From contig CABYAF010000001.1 in the NCBI GenBank assembly GCA_902516925.1, forward strand, positions 62,001 through 126,000: a stretch of DNA of 64,000 bases, read 5' to 3'. Within the stretch, counting starts at the first letter, position 1. Every line of letters starts with the position of its first letter. The DNA comes from an uncultured Bacteroidota bacterium (GTDB lineage Bacteria; Bacteroidota; Bacteroidia; Flavobacteriales; Flavobacteriaceae). The notes beneath the pieces were generated by a model. It was not told where the DNA came from. It was given only the letters and a program-made list of their open reading frames with translations, and made no database searches. Below, piece by piece: positions 44,032 through 53,384 of this stretch. Made by a program: the position numbers and the translations under genes.

Positions 44032-45186
44032 ATGAGAAATGTTTTTGTGCTTTTTATATCTCTACTACTTTTTATTGGCTGTTCTCTTAGCCCCGACCCC
44101 CTTAAATCAGCATTTAAAACAGATGAGTTCTTAAAAAAGATTGTAAAAGACAAGGATAAGTATGAGATACAGATTCTTTACACAAAACTTTCAAAAAACA
44201 ATCTTGGTCAAACTGAATTTTCAGATTTTAAGTTTCAATTAAATGATGAGAAATATTTTTATCCAGCAAGTACAATAAAACTTCCTATTGCAGTACTGGC
44301 TCTCTCAAAAATTAATGAGTTGAGGGCTAAAGGTTCAAACATCTCTCCTAAATCTAAAATCAAGCTTTCTCTATTAAATAATAATAAAGAAATAATTCTA
44401 AAGGACTCAATTACCTCTTTCCAGAATTTGATTGCTGACGTCTTCTTAGTTAGTGATAACTCAGCTTCTAATGTCTTAATTGATTTTATAGGCTACAATT
44501 ATTTTAATTCATCTATTAGTAATTTGGGGTTTGAAAACACTTATTTAAATCATAAGTTCAATCCTGATCCTTTTGTAGATTCATCATGGATAATTAGTAC
44601 TCTAGATAATGAAATAATATCATCCAATGAAAATCAAATAACTGTTTTAGCAAGTAGTAATATTTCTAATTTAAAAAAAGGTGAAAAAAGATTTATTAAT
44701 GGGGAAATAAAAAATGAATCACTAGATTTTTCATCAAAGAACAGGACGTCAGTGACAGATATGCACAACATAATGAAGAATCTAATTTATCCTGAAATTA
44801 CTATTTCTAAATTTAATTTAAATGTCGAAGACTATGATTTCTTAAGGTATTGGATGAGCAGATTTACCTATGAAGATCTTGGAACAAAATACATTGGAGA
44901 CGATAGATTCTTTAACACCTATAATAAATTTTTTATTCATGGCACTGATACAATTTTAAACAATACTGATGTAAGGGTATATAATAAGATTGGACAAGCA
45001 TACGGAACATCTACTGATAGCGCATACATTAAAAATTATAAAGAAGATGTTGAGTTTTTTTTAACAGCAACTATTTATACCAATAAAAACAAAATAATAA
45101 ATGACAACATATATGAGTATGAAGATATAGCTATTCCTTTTTTATCAAAATTATCAAAAGCTCTTTATCAAGAGCTTTTGGATTAG
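44032..45186 (+). CDS. Class A beta-lactamase-like serine hydrolase, lipoprotein
   Basis: A 384-aa protein with lipobox FIGC (Cys 17). The penicillin-recognising fold is supported by the S-x-x-K motif PASTIKLP (Ser 80, Lys 83) and the SDN loop VSDNSASN (Ser 141). The third motif, usually K-T/S-G, reads NKIGQAYG with Ile in the middle. The altered third motif, long insertions and lipid anchor argue for a peptidoglycan or other serine hydrolase rather than a proven resistance enzyme. It ends in a perfect hairpin and overlaps the convergent dioxygenase gene by 4 bp. Confidence 0.75.
   Translation: MRNVFVLFISLLLFIGCSLSPDPLKSAFKTDEFLKKIVKDKDKYEIQILYTKLSKNNLGQTEFSDFKFQLNDEKYFYPASTIKLPIAVLALSKINELRAKGSNISPKSKIKLSLLNNNKEIILKDSITSFQNLIADVFLVSDNSASNVLIDFIGYNYFNSSISNLGFENTYLNHKFNPDPFVDSSWIISTLDNEIISSNENQITVLASSNISNLKKGEKRFINGEIKNESLDFSSKNRTSVTDMHNIMKNLIYPEITISKFNLNVEDYDFLRYWMSRFTYEDLGTKYIGDDRFFNTYNKFFIHGTDTILNNTDVRVYNKIGQAYGTSTDSAYIKNYKEDVEFFLTATIYTNKNKIINDNIYEYEDIAIPFLSKLSKALYQELLD
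45155..45180. terminator. Perfect 11-bp hairpin at a convergent gene junction
   Basis: CAAAAGCTCTT and AAGAGCTTTTG with a TATC loop, entirely inside the 3' end of the beta-lactamase-like gene and 3 bp from the convergent dioxygenase stop. The position and T-rich flank on the minus side suggest a bidirectional terminator embedded in coding sequence. Confidence 0.55.
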
Positions 45187-46133
45187 TCTTTAACCAAACC
45201 AAGGTCAACTAATCTTTGATAAAGAAAATCTCCTGCTGTTATATCTTCAAATCCTTTTGGATTATTCTCATCAATACATGAATCAATGCAGTCTAATGGC
45301 ATTTCAAGCCTAGGATGTAAGAAAAAAGGAATGGAATATCTGGAGCTATTCCTAAGATTTTTTGGAGGATTCACAACTCTATGTATAGTTGATTTTAACT
45401 TATTGTTTGTATGTCTAGACAACATATCGCCAATATTGACAATAATTTCATCATCCTCAGCTATTGCATCAACCCATTCTCCTTTATTATTTAAAACTTG
45501 CAGGCCTCTACCTTGGGCGCCCATCAAAAGTGTAATCAAATTAATATCACCATGAGCAGCAGCCCTTTCTGCCTTTTTTGGTTCCTCAGTAATAGGAGGA
45601 TAATGAATTGCTCTTAAAATTGAGTTGCCATTAAATATATGTTTATCAAAATATGTTTCTTCTAATTTTAAATAACAAGCAATTGCTCTTAAAATATGTC
45701 TTCCAGTATCTTCAAGCAGCTCATAGGTTTTTTGACCAATCTTATTAAAATTTTTAAGTTCCTTTACAATAACATTTTCAGGATATTTATTCTCTAGTTC
45801 AGGTTCATTTTTAACATACTGGCCAAAATGCCAAAACTCTTTTAAATCACCTACATTTTTTCCTTTTGCATGTTCTTTGCCAAATGGTGTAAAACCTCTT
45901 TGGCTAGCAAGACCTTTAATAATATATTTAGACTTAATACTATCTGGAAGATTAAAAAATTGTTTAACTTCTTTGTATAAAGTATTTTTTACTTCATCAT
46001 TAAGTAAGTGACCCTTAACTGCTACAAACCCAATCTCACTAAAACCCTTACCAAGTTCTTTGATAAATTTTTCTTTGCTTCTTGCATGCCCTGATAAATA
46101 ATCATTCAAGTTTACTTGTGGAATTCTACTCAT
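45183..46133 (-). CDS. 2-oxoglutarate/Fe(II) dioxygenase, isopenicillin-N-synthase-like
   Basis: A 316-aa non-haem iron oxygenase. It has the N-terminal DIOX_N region (IPQVNLNDYLSG through GFVAVKGHLL), then the H-x-D iron motif AAHGDINLITLL (near residue 188) and the distal His with the co-substrate Arg in STIHRVVNPPKNLRNSSRYS (about 245-262). Substrate unknown; bacterial homologues act on diverse small molecules. It starts 2 bp after ribE on the same strand. Confidence 0.88.
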   Translation of the reverse strand: MSRIPQVNLNDYLSGHARSKEKFIKELGKGFSEIGFVAVKGHLLNDEVKNTLYKEVKQFFNLPDSIKSKYIIKGLASQRGFTPFGKEHAKGKNVGDLKEFWHFGQYVKNEPELENKYPENVIVKELKNFNKIGQKTYELLEDTGRHILRAIACYLKLEETYFDKHIFNGNSILRAIHYPPITEEPKKAERAAAHGDINLITLLMGAQGRGLQVLNNKGEWVDAIAEDDEIIVNIGDMLSRHTNNKLKSTIHRVVNPPKNLRNSSRYSIPFFLHPRLEMPLDCIDSCIDENNPKGFEDITAGDFLYQRLVDLGLVKD

Positions 46134-46135
46134 CT

Positions 46136-46720
46136 TTAGTCTTTTTTAGCAATTATTTTTGTGATATACTTACCCAGTATGTCGAATTCTAGATTAACAA
46201 AATTCCCTGGTTTAATGTTTTTAAAATTTGTGTTTTCATAGGTATATGGAATAATAGCTACAGAGAAAGAATCAGAAGATGAATCAACAACAGTTAGGCT
46301 AACACCATTAATAGTTATTGAGCCTTTCTCTACTGTAATATTTTCTTTAGTATGTTTAAAAACATATTTCCAACTACCATTAGTCTCTTGAACCTCGGAG
46401 CATATTGCAACTTCATCAACATGACCTTGAACAATATGTCCATCAAACCTTGAGTTCACTGACATTGACCTTTCAATATTGACAAGATCACCAGGAATTA
46501 GTTTTCCAAGATTGCTTCTATTTAAGCTTTCTTCAATAACTGTGACAGTATAAACATCACCTTCAATGCCAACTATGGTTAAACAGACTCCATTATGACA
46601 TAGACTCTGGTCAATCTTTAGTTCTTTAGTTATAGAGGAGTCTAAAGAAAGATTTAAATTACCCTTTTCTTTTTCAACTTTTTTAACTGTTGCTAAACAT
46701 TCTATAATACCAGTGAACAT
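46136..46720 (-). CDS. ribE: Riboflavin synthase alpha chain
   Basis: A 194-aa enzyme forming riboflavin from two lumazine molecules. It has the characteristic duplicated lumazine-binding domain: MFTGIIECLATVKKVEKEKG with CHNGVCLTIVGIEGD in the first half, and DGHIVQGHVDEVAIC with INGVSLTVVDSSSDSFSV in the second. It is divergent from pdxA, with 46 bp between the two starts, and followed by the dioxygenase gene. No FMN riboswitch is evident upstream. Confidence 0.94.
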   Translation of the reverse strand: MFTGIIECLATVKKVEKEKGNLNLSLDSSITKELKIDQSLCHNGVCLTIVGIEGDVYTVTVIEESLNRSNLGKLIPGDLVNIERSMSVNSRFDGHIVQGHVDEVAICSEVQETNGSWKYVFKHTKENITVEKGSITINGVSLTVVDSSSDSFSVAIIPYTYENTNFKNIKPGNFVNLEFDILGKYITKIIAKKD

Positions 46721-46766
46721 TATTATCTTTATTTTTGCTCAGTAAAATTAGTAATTAAATTAATTA

Positions 46767-47771
46767 GTGGTAAAATCAAAAAAAATTAATGTTGGAATTT
46801 CTATAGGAGATCCTAATGGTATTGGGATTGAAGTTATGCTAAAGGCCTTATATGAGAGACGCTTTAATGATAATTGTAATTATATAATTTATTCCTCATA
46901 TAAATTAATTGTGAATCAAAAAAAGGATTTAAATATTAAGGCACTTCCTATAAAAAAAATAGAAAGTTTTGATGAAATATCTCATAACTCACTAAATATT
47001 AAAGAAGTCTTTACGGAATCAAAATATGAATTTGGGGTTGTTGATAAACAAGTTTCTCAAAATGCAATTATTTCTTTTAAAGAAGCGGTAAAAGATGCCC
47101 GTGATAAGAATATAGATGTTTTAATTACCTCCCCAATTGATAAAAATCTATCTTATTGTGAATCTTTTAAATATTCAGGCCATACAGATTATTTAAGACA
47201 CTATTTTAATGTGGATCCAATTATGTTAATGGTTTCTGAGAAACTTAAAGTTGGACTACTAACTGAACACATATCAATAAAAGATATTGTCCAGAATATT
47301 ACAGTTGAAAAAACAACTAAAAAACTAAAACTATTATGTGAAGTCCTAAATAAAGACTTTGGCATAATTAAGCCAAAGATTGCAGTTCTCTCAATTAATC
47401 CACATGTTGGAGATAATGGTGTAATTGGAACGGAAGATCAAAAATTATTAACCCCAGCAATAAATGAGTTAAATAAAAAGGAGGATATAATTTTTGGTCC
47501 GTTTTCTGCTGATACTTTTTTTTGTAATAATAATTACGTTAAATATGATGCTATTCTAGCAGTATACCATGACCAAGGATTAATCCCATTTAAGACCATT
47601 TCTTTTGGTGAGGGGGTAAACTATAGTGCAGGTCTCCCTATTATTCGAACTTCTCCTGATCATGGTACTGGCTTTGACATTGCAGGAAAGAGTATTGCAG
47701 ACCCATCTTCTTTTAAACACGCTTTAAAATTAGCATTGGATATATACGAGATAAGAAATAAGATAGTTTAA
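46767..47771 (+). CDS. pdxA: 4-hydroxythreonine-4-phosphate dehydrogenase
   Basis: A 334-aa enzyme of pyridoxal phosphate synthesis. The N-terminus VGISIGDPNGIGIEVMLKAL, the metal ligand His in YSGHTDYLRHYF, LLTEHISIKD, YHDQGLIPFKTISFGEGV and the C-terminal TSPDHGTGFDIAGK are all conserved. The start is probably GTG 46767, as no nearby ATG fits the conserved N-terminus. It lies upstream of, but with a separate promoter from, the rpmF-fabH-acc operon. Confidence 0.94.
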   Translation: MVKSKKINVGISIGDPNGIGIEVMLKALYERRFNDNCNYIIYSSYKLIVNQKKDLNIKALPIKKIESFDEISHNSLNIKEVFTESKYEFGVVDKQVSQNAIISFKEAVKDARDKNIDVLITSPIDKNLSYCESFKYSGHTDYLRHYFNVDPIMLMVSEKLKVGLLTEHISIKDIVQNITVEKTTKKLKLLCEVLNKDFGIIKPKIAVLSINPHVGDNGVIGTEDQKLLTPAINELNKKEDIIFGPFSADTFFCNNNYVKYDAILAVYHDQGLIPFKTISFGEGVNYSAGLPIIRTSPDHGTGFDIAGKSIADPSSFKHALKLALDIYEIRNKIV

Positions 47772-47792
47772 CATTAAATAGATAAATTTTTA

Positions 47793-47800
47793 TAAATTTG
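47793..47800 (+). promoter_or_regulatory. -7 promoter box of the DUF177-rpmF-fabH-acc operon
   Basis: TAAATTTG lies 18 nt before the ATG at 47819, so the leader would be about 13 nt. Confidence 0.5.
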
Positions 47801-47818
47801 CCGCTCAATAGTTAAGTG

Positions 47819-48337
47819 ATGAAAACGCTTTCGCCATATTTGATAAAGTTTTCAGGTTTGAAAGAAGGGGTACATTTCTTTAACTATGAACTAGGAAATA
47901 AGTTCTTTAAAAATTTTGATTATTATGATTTTCTTGACGCCAAGCTTTTTGCTAAGCTTGAGTTAGAGAAACAGTCTACACTTTTAAATCTTAAGTTTTC
48001 ATTTAATGGTAAAATTGAGGTTCAGTGTGATGTCTCTATGGAAAGTTTTAATCTTGAATTGGAAACGGACCATGCAGTAGTTATTAAGTTTAAAGATGAT
48101 ATAATTTCCACAGATGATAAAGTTATATTCATGCCAGCGAGCTCACACAGCATTGACGTTTCTCATTTAATTTACGAAAGCATAATTCTAGCTGTTCCTC
48201 AAAAAAAGGTTCATCCAGGAATAGAGAACGGTTCATTAAAATCAGAAATAGTTGAAAAACTAGAAGCACTAAAACCTAAAAAGAATTTTAAAGAAAAAAC
48301 TGACCCTAGGTGGGACAAATTAAAAGATTTATTATAA
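47819..48337 (+). CDS. DUF177 (YceD-like) protein
   Basis: A protein of about 172 aa that precedes rpmF, the nearly universal position of DUF177 proteins, which are linked to 23S rRNA or L32 metabolism. The sequence KIEVQCDVSMESFNLELE corresponds to the family's C-x-R-C-L region, though only one Cys remains, and the C-terminal DPRWDKLKDLL is typical. ATG 47819 is chosen over a GTG one codon earlier. It abuts rpmF without gap. Confidence 0.85.
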   Translation: MKTLSPYLIKFSGLKEGVHFFNYELGNKFFKNFDYYDFLDAKLFAKLELEKQSTLLNLKFSFNGKIEVQCDVSMESFNLELETDHAVVIKFKDDIISTDDKVIFMPASSHSIDVSHLIYESIILAVPQKKVHPGIENGSLKSEIVEKLEALKPKKNFKEKTDPRWDKLKDLL

Positions 48338-48526
48338 ATGGCACATCCAAAACGCAAAATATCTAAAACTAGAAGAGATAAACGTAGAACTCATATTAAA
48401 GCTGAGAAGCAACAAATTTCAATATGTCAGGCTACAGGTGAGTCACACCTATATCATAGAGCTCATTGGCACGAAGGAAAGCTTTATTATAGAGGAAAAG
48501 TTTTAGTTGACTCTTTAGAATCATAA
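48338..48526 (+). CDS. rpmF: 50S ribosomal protein L32
   Basis: A 62-aa ribosomal protein. [20 protein letters not shown] is the standard N-terminus. The zinc-ribbon region has lost most of its cysteines ([15 protein letters not shown]), so this appears to be a zinc-independent type as in many Bacteroidota. It sits between the DUF177 gene and fabH, the conserved order that links ribosome and fatty-acid synthesis genes. Confidence 0.96.
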   Translation: MAHPKRKISKTRRDKRRTHIKAEKQQISICQATGESHLYHRAHWHEGKLYYRGKVLVDSLES

Positions 48527-48582
48527 AAAACTAGTATCTTCAATTATCAATTTATTTGTGTAATCACATAATTGATGTTAGT

Positions 48583-49590
48583 ATGATATCTAACAAGATA
48601 AAAAAAATTAAAGCCGCTATTACTGCAGTAGGTGGTTACGTTCCAGAAGACTTTATCTCCAATAAAGATTTAGAAAAAATGGTTGACACTAATGATGAGT
48701 GGATAACTGCACGGACTGGAATTAAGAAAAGAAGAATACTTAAGGAGAAAGGTAAAGCTACTTCATATTTGGCAATAAAAGCAGCTAATAATCTTATTGA
48801 GAAAAAGAAATTAAATCCTAATTCTATTGATTTAGTAATTGTATCTACAATAACTCCAGACTTTCATGGAGCATCAACAGCTCCAACAGTTGCTTCTCAA
48901 ATAAATGCTTCAAATGCATATGCATTTGATATCAATGCTGCATGTTCTGGATTCTTATTTGGAATGTCAACAGCCACTAGTTATATTGAATCTGGTAGAT
49001 ATAAAAAAGTACTTTTAATTGGAGCAGATATGATGTCTTCTATAGTTGATTATACAGATAGATCTACTAGTATTTTATTTGGAGATGGTGCGGGTGCAGT
49101 CTTGATTGAACCAAGTGATAATGGCTTTGGCTGGGAGGATGAATTTTTAAGATCAGACGGAATAGGTGCAGAGTGGTTAAAAATCAAAGCAGGAGGCTCA
49201 TTATACCCTACTTCAAAAGAGACTTTTGAAAAAAAATGGCATTATATTACACAAGATGGAAAGACTGTTTTTAAATCAGCAGTTTCAGAGATGGCCAATG
49301 CGACAGAACAGATTATTATTAGAAATAATCTTAATCCTGATGAGATAAAATATTTATTACCTCATCAAGCCAATAAAAGAATTATTGATGCTACCGCAGA
49401 AAAGATTAATTTAGATAAAAATAAAGTATTAATGAATATCGAAGAATATGGAAATACAACAGCAGCAACAATACCATTACTAATGCATGACTATGAGAAT
49501 AATTTTACAAAAGGAGATAAAATTATTCTTGCTGCGTTTGGAGCTGGTCTTACTTGGGGTGCAGCATATTTAACATGGGCATATAATTAA
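48583..49590 (+). CDS. fabH: 3-oxoacyl-[acyl-carrier-protein] synthase III
   Basis: A protein of about 335 aa starting MISNKIKKIKAAITAVGGYV. KAS III condenses acetyl-CoA with malonyl-ACP to start fatty-acid synthesis. The catalytic triad is visible: Cys in DINAACSGFLFGM, His in LPHQANKRII, and Asn in YGNTTAATIPL. GAGAVLIEPSDNG and the C-terminal AAFGAGLTWGAAYL complete the thiolase fold. ATG 48583 fits the family N-terminus; an in-frame TTG nine codons upstream is less likely. It is followed 10 bp later by accB. Confidence 0.95.
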   Translation: MISNKIKKIKAAITAVGGYVPEDFISNKDLEKMVDTNDEWITARTGIKKRRILKEKGKATSYLAIKAANNLIEKKKLNPNSIDLVIVSTITPDFHGASTAPTVASQINASNAYAFDINAACSGFLFGMSTATSYIESGRYKKVLLIGADMMSSIVDYTDRSTSILFGDGAGAVLIEPSDNGFGWEDEFLRSDGIGAEWLKIKAGGSLYPTSKETFEKKWHYITQDGKTVFKSAVSEMANATEQIIIRNNLNPDEIKYLLPHQANKRIIDATAEKINLDKNKVLMNIEEYGNTTAATIPLLMHDYENNFTKGDKIILAAFGAGLTWGAAYLTWAYN

Positions 49591-49600
49591 AATAAAAATC

Positions 49601-50086
49601 ATGGATATAAAAGAAATACAAAACCTAATAAAATTTGTTTCAAAATCTGGTGTTGAAGAGGTAAAAATTGAAAGGGAAGATTTTAAAATAACAATTAAAA
49701 CTAATAAAAATACTCCGCAGCAAATAGTTGTTGAGGAATTACCAAATAAAATAAATATTCCATCTCAGGGAGTAGTTCCTGTTAGTCAAGAAATTACTCA
49801 AGAAAAAAACTCAAATAATGAGGCTTCAAAAACTGATGATACAAATCATGTAATAATCAAGTCTCCAATAATTGGAACTTTTTACAGAAAACCCTCACCA
49901 GACAAACCTTCATTTGTCGAGGTTGGTCAAAATATAGTAGAGGGTGATGTGCTCTGTGTTATTGAAGCAATGAAACTGTTTAATGAAATAGAATCCGAGG
50001 TTTCAGGAAAAATTATAAAAATTCTTGTAGATGATCAAAACCCAGTTGAGTTTGATCAACCACTGTTTATTATTGATCCATCATAA
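49601..50086 (+). CDS. accB: Biotin carboxyl carrier protein of acetyl-CoA carboxylase
   Basis: A 161-aa protein. It has an N-terminal leader domain (MDIKEIQNLIKFVSKSGVEE), a flexible Asn/Lys/Gln-rich linker (about 40-85), and a biotinyl domain with the biotin-accepting Lys in VIEAMKLFNEIE (near residue 127). PIIGTFYRKPSPDKPSFVEV begins the domain. It carries CO2 for malonyl-CoA synthesis and is followed 3 bp later by accC. Confidence 0.96.
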   Translation: MDIKEIQNLIKFVSKSGVEEVKIEREDFKITIKTNKNTPQQIVVEELPNKINIPSQGVVPVSQEITQEKNSNNEASKTDDTNHVIIKSPIIGTFYRKPSPDKPSFVEVGQNIVEGDVLCVIEAMKLFNEIESEVSGKIIKILVDDQNPVEFDQPLFIIDPS

Positions 50087-50089
50087 AAC

Positions 50090-51424
50090 ATGTTTAAAAA
50101 AATATTAATTGCTAATAGAGGAGAAATTGCTATGCGTGTAATAAGGACGTGTAAAGAGATGGGCATTAAAACTGTAGCTGTATATTCAAAAGCAGATGAG
50201 GAAAGTTTACATGTTCGATTTGCAGACGAAGCAGTTTGTATTGGGCCAGCATTAAGTAATGAGTCATATTTAAAGCCTGCAAATATTATTGCAGCTGCTG
50301 AGATTACAAATGCTGATGCAGTTCATCCTGGATATGGCTTCCTATCGGAGAATAGTAATTTTTCAAAAATATGTGAAGAGCATAAAATAAAATTTATTGG
50401 GGCCTCACCCTCAATGATTGAGGCAATGGGGGATAAGTCAACTGCTAAGAAGACTATGCAAGAAGCAGGTGTACCGGTTATACCAGGCTCAGATGGTTTA
50501 GTTCCCACTTTGGAAGATGCACAAAATATTGCTCTTGAGATTGGCTATCCTGTAATGCTCAAAGCTACAGCAGGAGGAGGAGGTAAAGGTATGAGAATGG
50601 CAAAAGGCCCAAATGACTTAATCAAAGCATGGGAAGTAGCCAGACAGGAGTCTAAGTCAGCTTTTGACAATGATGACATGTATCTTGAAAAATTTATTGA
50701 AGATCCAAGACATATTGAAATTCAAATTATGGCTGATTCTAATGGTAAAGCCTGTCATTTATCAGAGCGTGACTGTTCTATTCAAAGACGCCATCAGAAA
50801 TTAATTGAAGAGACTCCATCGCCCTTTATGACTAAACCACTTAGAAAAGCTATGGGTGAGGCAGCTGTACAAGCAGCTGAATACATAAAATATGAAGGAG
50901 CTGGAACTGTTGAATTTTTAGTTGATAAGCATAAGAATTTTTATTTTATGGAAATGAATACAAGAATTCAAGTAGAGCATCCAATAACCGAACAGGTGAT
51001 AGACTATGATTTAATAAGAGAGCAAATAAAAGTAGCTGCTGGAGAACCAATAAGGGGTAAAAATTATTTTCCAAAATTATGTTCAATAGAGTGCAGAATT
51101 AATGCAGAAGACTCTGAAAACGATTTTATGCCAAATCCTGGTAAAATTTTAAACTTACACTTTCCTGGTGGACATGGAGTAAGAATAGACACACATGTTT
51201 ACAGTGGATATGTGATACCTCCTTATTATGATTCAATGATTGCTAAACTTATAACTACTGCTCAGACAAGAGAAGAAGCTATAAATAAAATGAAAAGAGC
51301 CTTAGATGAATTTGTTATTGAGGGAGTTAAAACAACTATACCATTTCATAAAAAAATGATGGAGCATCCAGATTTTATATCTGGGAATTATACTATAAGA
51401 TTTATGGAATCAGCTGAAGTTTAA
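50090..51424 (+). CDS. accC: Acetyl-CoA carboxylase biotin carboxylase subunit
   Basis: A 444-aa ATP-grasp enzyme. The start is [20 protein letters not shown]. The ATP-binding glycine-rich loop is [16 protein letters not shown] (near residue 159), the biotin-binding and catalytic region [17 protein letters not shown], and the base/Arg region [20 protein letters not shown]. It carboxylates biotin on AccB. It ends the fatty-acid operon and overlaps the convergent asd gene by 4 bp. The carboxyltransferase genes are not in the window. Confidence 0.96.
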   Translation: MFKKILIANRGEIAMRVIRTCKEMGIKTVAVYSKADEESLHVRFADEAVCIGPALSNESYLKPANIIAAAEITNADAVHPGYGFLSENSNFSKICEEHKIKFIGASPSMIEAMGDKSTAKKTMQEAGVPVIPGSDGLVPTLEDAQNIALEIGYPVMLKATAGGGGKGMRMAKGPNDLIKAWEVARQESKSAFDNDDMYLEKFIEDPRHIEIQIMADSNGKACHLSERDCSIQRRHQKLIEETPSPFMTKPLRKAMGEAAVQAAEYIKYEGAGTVEFLVDKHKNFYFMEMNTRIQVEHPITEQVIDYDLIREQIKVAAGEPIRGKNYFPKLCSIECRINAEDSENDFMPNPGKILNLHFPGGHGVRIDTHVYSGYVIPPYYDSMIAKLITTAQTREEAINKMKRALDEFVIEGVKTTIPFHKKMMEHPDFISGNYTIRFMESAEV

Positions 51425-52416
51425 CACTTGACAAAACCCATCTCTATTAATTTTTCAGCAATTTGAATAGTGTTTGTTGCAGCACCTTTTCTAAGATTAT
51501 CTGCAACAATCCATAAATTTAGACCACTTTTTATACTAAAATCTCTTCTAATCCTTCCTACAAAAACTTCATCTTTATTTGAAGCTTTAATAGGCATTGG
51601 ATATATGTTTTTTCCTGGGTCATCTTCAACAATTAATCCGGGAGAACTTCTTAAAATATTCAACACTTCTTCAAGGTTAAACACATTTTCAAATTCAATA
51701 TTAACTGATTCACCATGACAACGTTCTATAGGTACTCTGACTGCAGTAGATGTAATTTGAATACTATTATCATTTAATATTTTTCTAGTTTCATTTATTA
51801 GTTTATTCTCTTCTTTAGTGTAACCACCCTCTTCAAATACGTCGCAATGTGGCAGAAGATTTTGATCAATTGAATAAGGGTAAGCTTTTTCAGAATTATT
51901 GTCACCTCTCTCACTGTATAATTGGTCTATTGCACTTTTACCTGTACCAGATACAGACTGATATGTAGATATTACAAGACGTTTAATCTTGTACTTTTTG
52001 TGAAGAGGAGCTAGCACAACAAGCATCTGCATTGTAGAGCAATTGGGATTGGCTATTATATAATCATCCTTTGTTAAAGCCTCTGAATTTACTTCACTAA
52101 CTATTAGCTTTTTTGTTGAATCCATTCTCCAAGCAGAAGAATTATCTACAACTCGGGTTCCGTTCTCTGCAAATTTAGGAGCCCATTCATGCGATGTTGA
52201 ACCTCCAGCTGAAAAAAGTGCAATATCAGGCTTCAATGATAATGCATCAGTTAATGAAACTATACTATAATCTTTATCTCCAAATTTAATTTTATTTCCA
52301 ACAGATCTCTTTGAGGCAACTGGTATTATTTGAGTTATAGGAAATTTTCTTTTATCTAAGAGATTGAGCATAACAGTTCCAACAACCCCAGTTGCACCAA
52401 TAACAGCTACTTTCAT
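51421..52416 (-). CDS. asd: Aspartate-semialdehyde dehydrogenase
   Basis: A 331-aa enzyme leading to lysine, methionine and threonine and to diaminopimelate for the cell wall. The N-terminal NADP fold [19 protein letters not shown], the catalytic Cys in [18 protein letters not shown] (near residue 130), and the active-site His/Glu region [18 protein letters not shown] are intact. It is the second gene of a two-gene operon after tdk (2-bp gap) and overlaps accC at its end. Confidence 0.95.
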   Translation of the reverse strand: MKVAVIGATGVVGTVMLNLLDKRKFPITQIIPVASKRSVGNKIKFGDKDYSIVSLTDALSLKPDIALFSAGGSTSHEWAPKFAENGTRVVDNSSAWRMDSTKKLIVSEVNSEALTKDDYIIANPNCSTMQMLVVLAPLHKKYKIKRLVISTYQSVSGTGKSAIDQLYSERGDNNSEKAYPYSIDQNLLPHCDVFEEGGYTKEENKLINETRKILNDNSIQITSTAVRVPIERCHGESVNIEFENVFNLEEVLNILRSSPGLIVEDDPGKNIYPMPIKASNKDEVFVGRIRRDFSIKSGLNLWIVADNLRKGAATNTIQIAEKLIEMGFVKC

Positions 52417-52418
52417 AT

Positions 52419-53000
52419 TTAGTTTTTTTTATTCATTTTTTTATAAAATACTGAACGACATAAAGGTTCATATTTGTCTTTTTCTCCAATAACAACAATA
52501 TCTTTTTTCTTATTTTTTCTGTAACTATAGTTTGCAATATTTCCTGATTTTTTACAGACTGCATGTACTTTTGTAACATATTCTGACACTGCCATTAGAT
52601 TTGGCATGGGTCCAAAAGGGTTTCCAAGATAGTCCATATCTAACCCAGCTATTATAACTCTAATACCACTATTTGCTATTTTATTACAAACATTTACTAT
52701 TTGATTATCAAAAAATTGAGCTTCATCTATGGCAACAACATCGCAATTATTAACTTTCGCCAAAATTTCATTTGAAGACTTTACTTCTATACATTCAAGT
52801 TTACTCTCATCATGTGACTCAATAAAATTTTTACTTCTTGAGTCAACAATAGGTTTAAACACTTTTATATTTTGATTAGCAATCTTTGCTCTATTAATCC
52901 GCCTAATAAGCTCTTCAGTTTTTCCTGAGAACATTGATCCGCATATAACCTCAATCCATCCGAATTGTTCATTATTATATACTGGATTTTCTAAAAACAT
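52419..53000 (-). CDS. tdk: Thymidine kinase
   Basis: A 193-aa salvage enzyme phosphorylating thymidine. The Walker A motif is CGSMFSGKTEELIRRINRA (residues 20-38), the Mg2+ site VVAIDEAQFFD (near 88), and the lasso domain GLDMDYLGNPFGPMPNLMAV (around 118). The zinc-binding Cys pairs are partly retained (AVCKKSG, LCRSVF). A TAAATTTG box lies 25 nt upstream. It is followed 2 bp later by asd. Confidence 0.95.
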   Translation of the reverse strand: MFLENPVYNNEQFGWIEVICGSMFSGKTEELIRRINRAKIANQNIKVFKPIVDSRSKNFIESHDESKLECIEVKSSNEILAKVNNCDVVAIDEAQFFDNQIVNVCNKIANSGIRVIIAGLDMDYLGNPFGPMPNLMAVSEYVTKVHAVCKKSGNIANYSYRKNKKKDIVVIGEKDKYEPLCRSVFYKKMNKKN

Positions 53001-53025
53001 TTTGTAATTTGATTTATTATAAAAA

Positions 53026-53033
53026 CAAATTTA
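53026..53033 (-). promoter_or_regulatory. -7 promoter box of tdk-asd
   Basis: TAAATTTG on the minus strand, 25 nt before the tdk ATG, leaving a normal A/T-rich leader. Confidence 0.45.
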
Positions 53034-53066
53034 TCAAAAAGTAAATCATTATAATAATAAACTAAG

Positions 53067-53384
53067 GTGTTTAAAAAATTAGAAAATAAAATTAAAGAAC
53101 TTGCTTTAAGAATTCATAATTCAAGATTAAATGAATCAAAAAGTATTTATGAAGATTCTAAAAGGTTGTACGAGTTAACAGTTATACATAAATATCTGAC
53201 CAATCAAGATAGAGATGCTGACTGGCTTCTTCATGAGGAAAGACTCAAAGAAACACTCAAAGGTCTAAATCTGGGTACAAAAAAAATATTATCAACTCCT
53301 CATAATGCAAGTGAAGTTACCCCTTTAATTGATTCAATAAAAGATTTAGTAACTGAAATACCTGAGTCAGATGATGATAAATGA
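53067..53384 (+). CDS. Hypothetical 105-aa helical protein
   Basis: A charged, mainly helical protein starting at GTG 53067 (FKKLENKIKELALRIHNSRL), ending in an acidic tail (PESDDDK). DADWLLHEERLKETLKGLNL is the most distinctive segment. I do not recognise a family. It overlaps rsmI by 14 bp and is divergent from tdk, so it probably shares a transcript with rsmI and recJ. Confidence 0.55.
   Translation: MFKKLENKIKELALRIHNSRLNESKSIYEDSKRLYELTVIHKYLTNQDRDADWLLHEERLKETLKGLNLGTKKILSTPHNASEVTPLIDSIKDLVTEIPESDDDK

Noticed and set aside
46721-46766. FMN riboswitch upstream of ribE
   Set aside because: Only 46 bp separate ribE and pdxA, too short for the RFN element, and none of its conserved blocks are visible.
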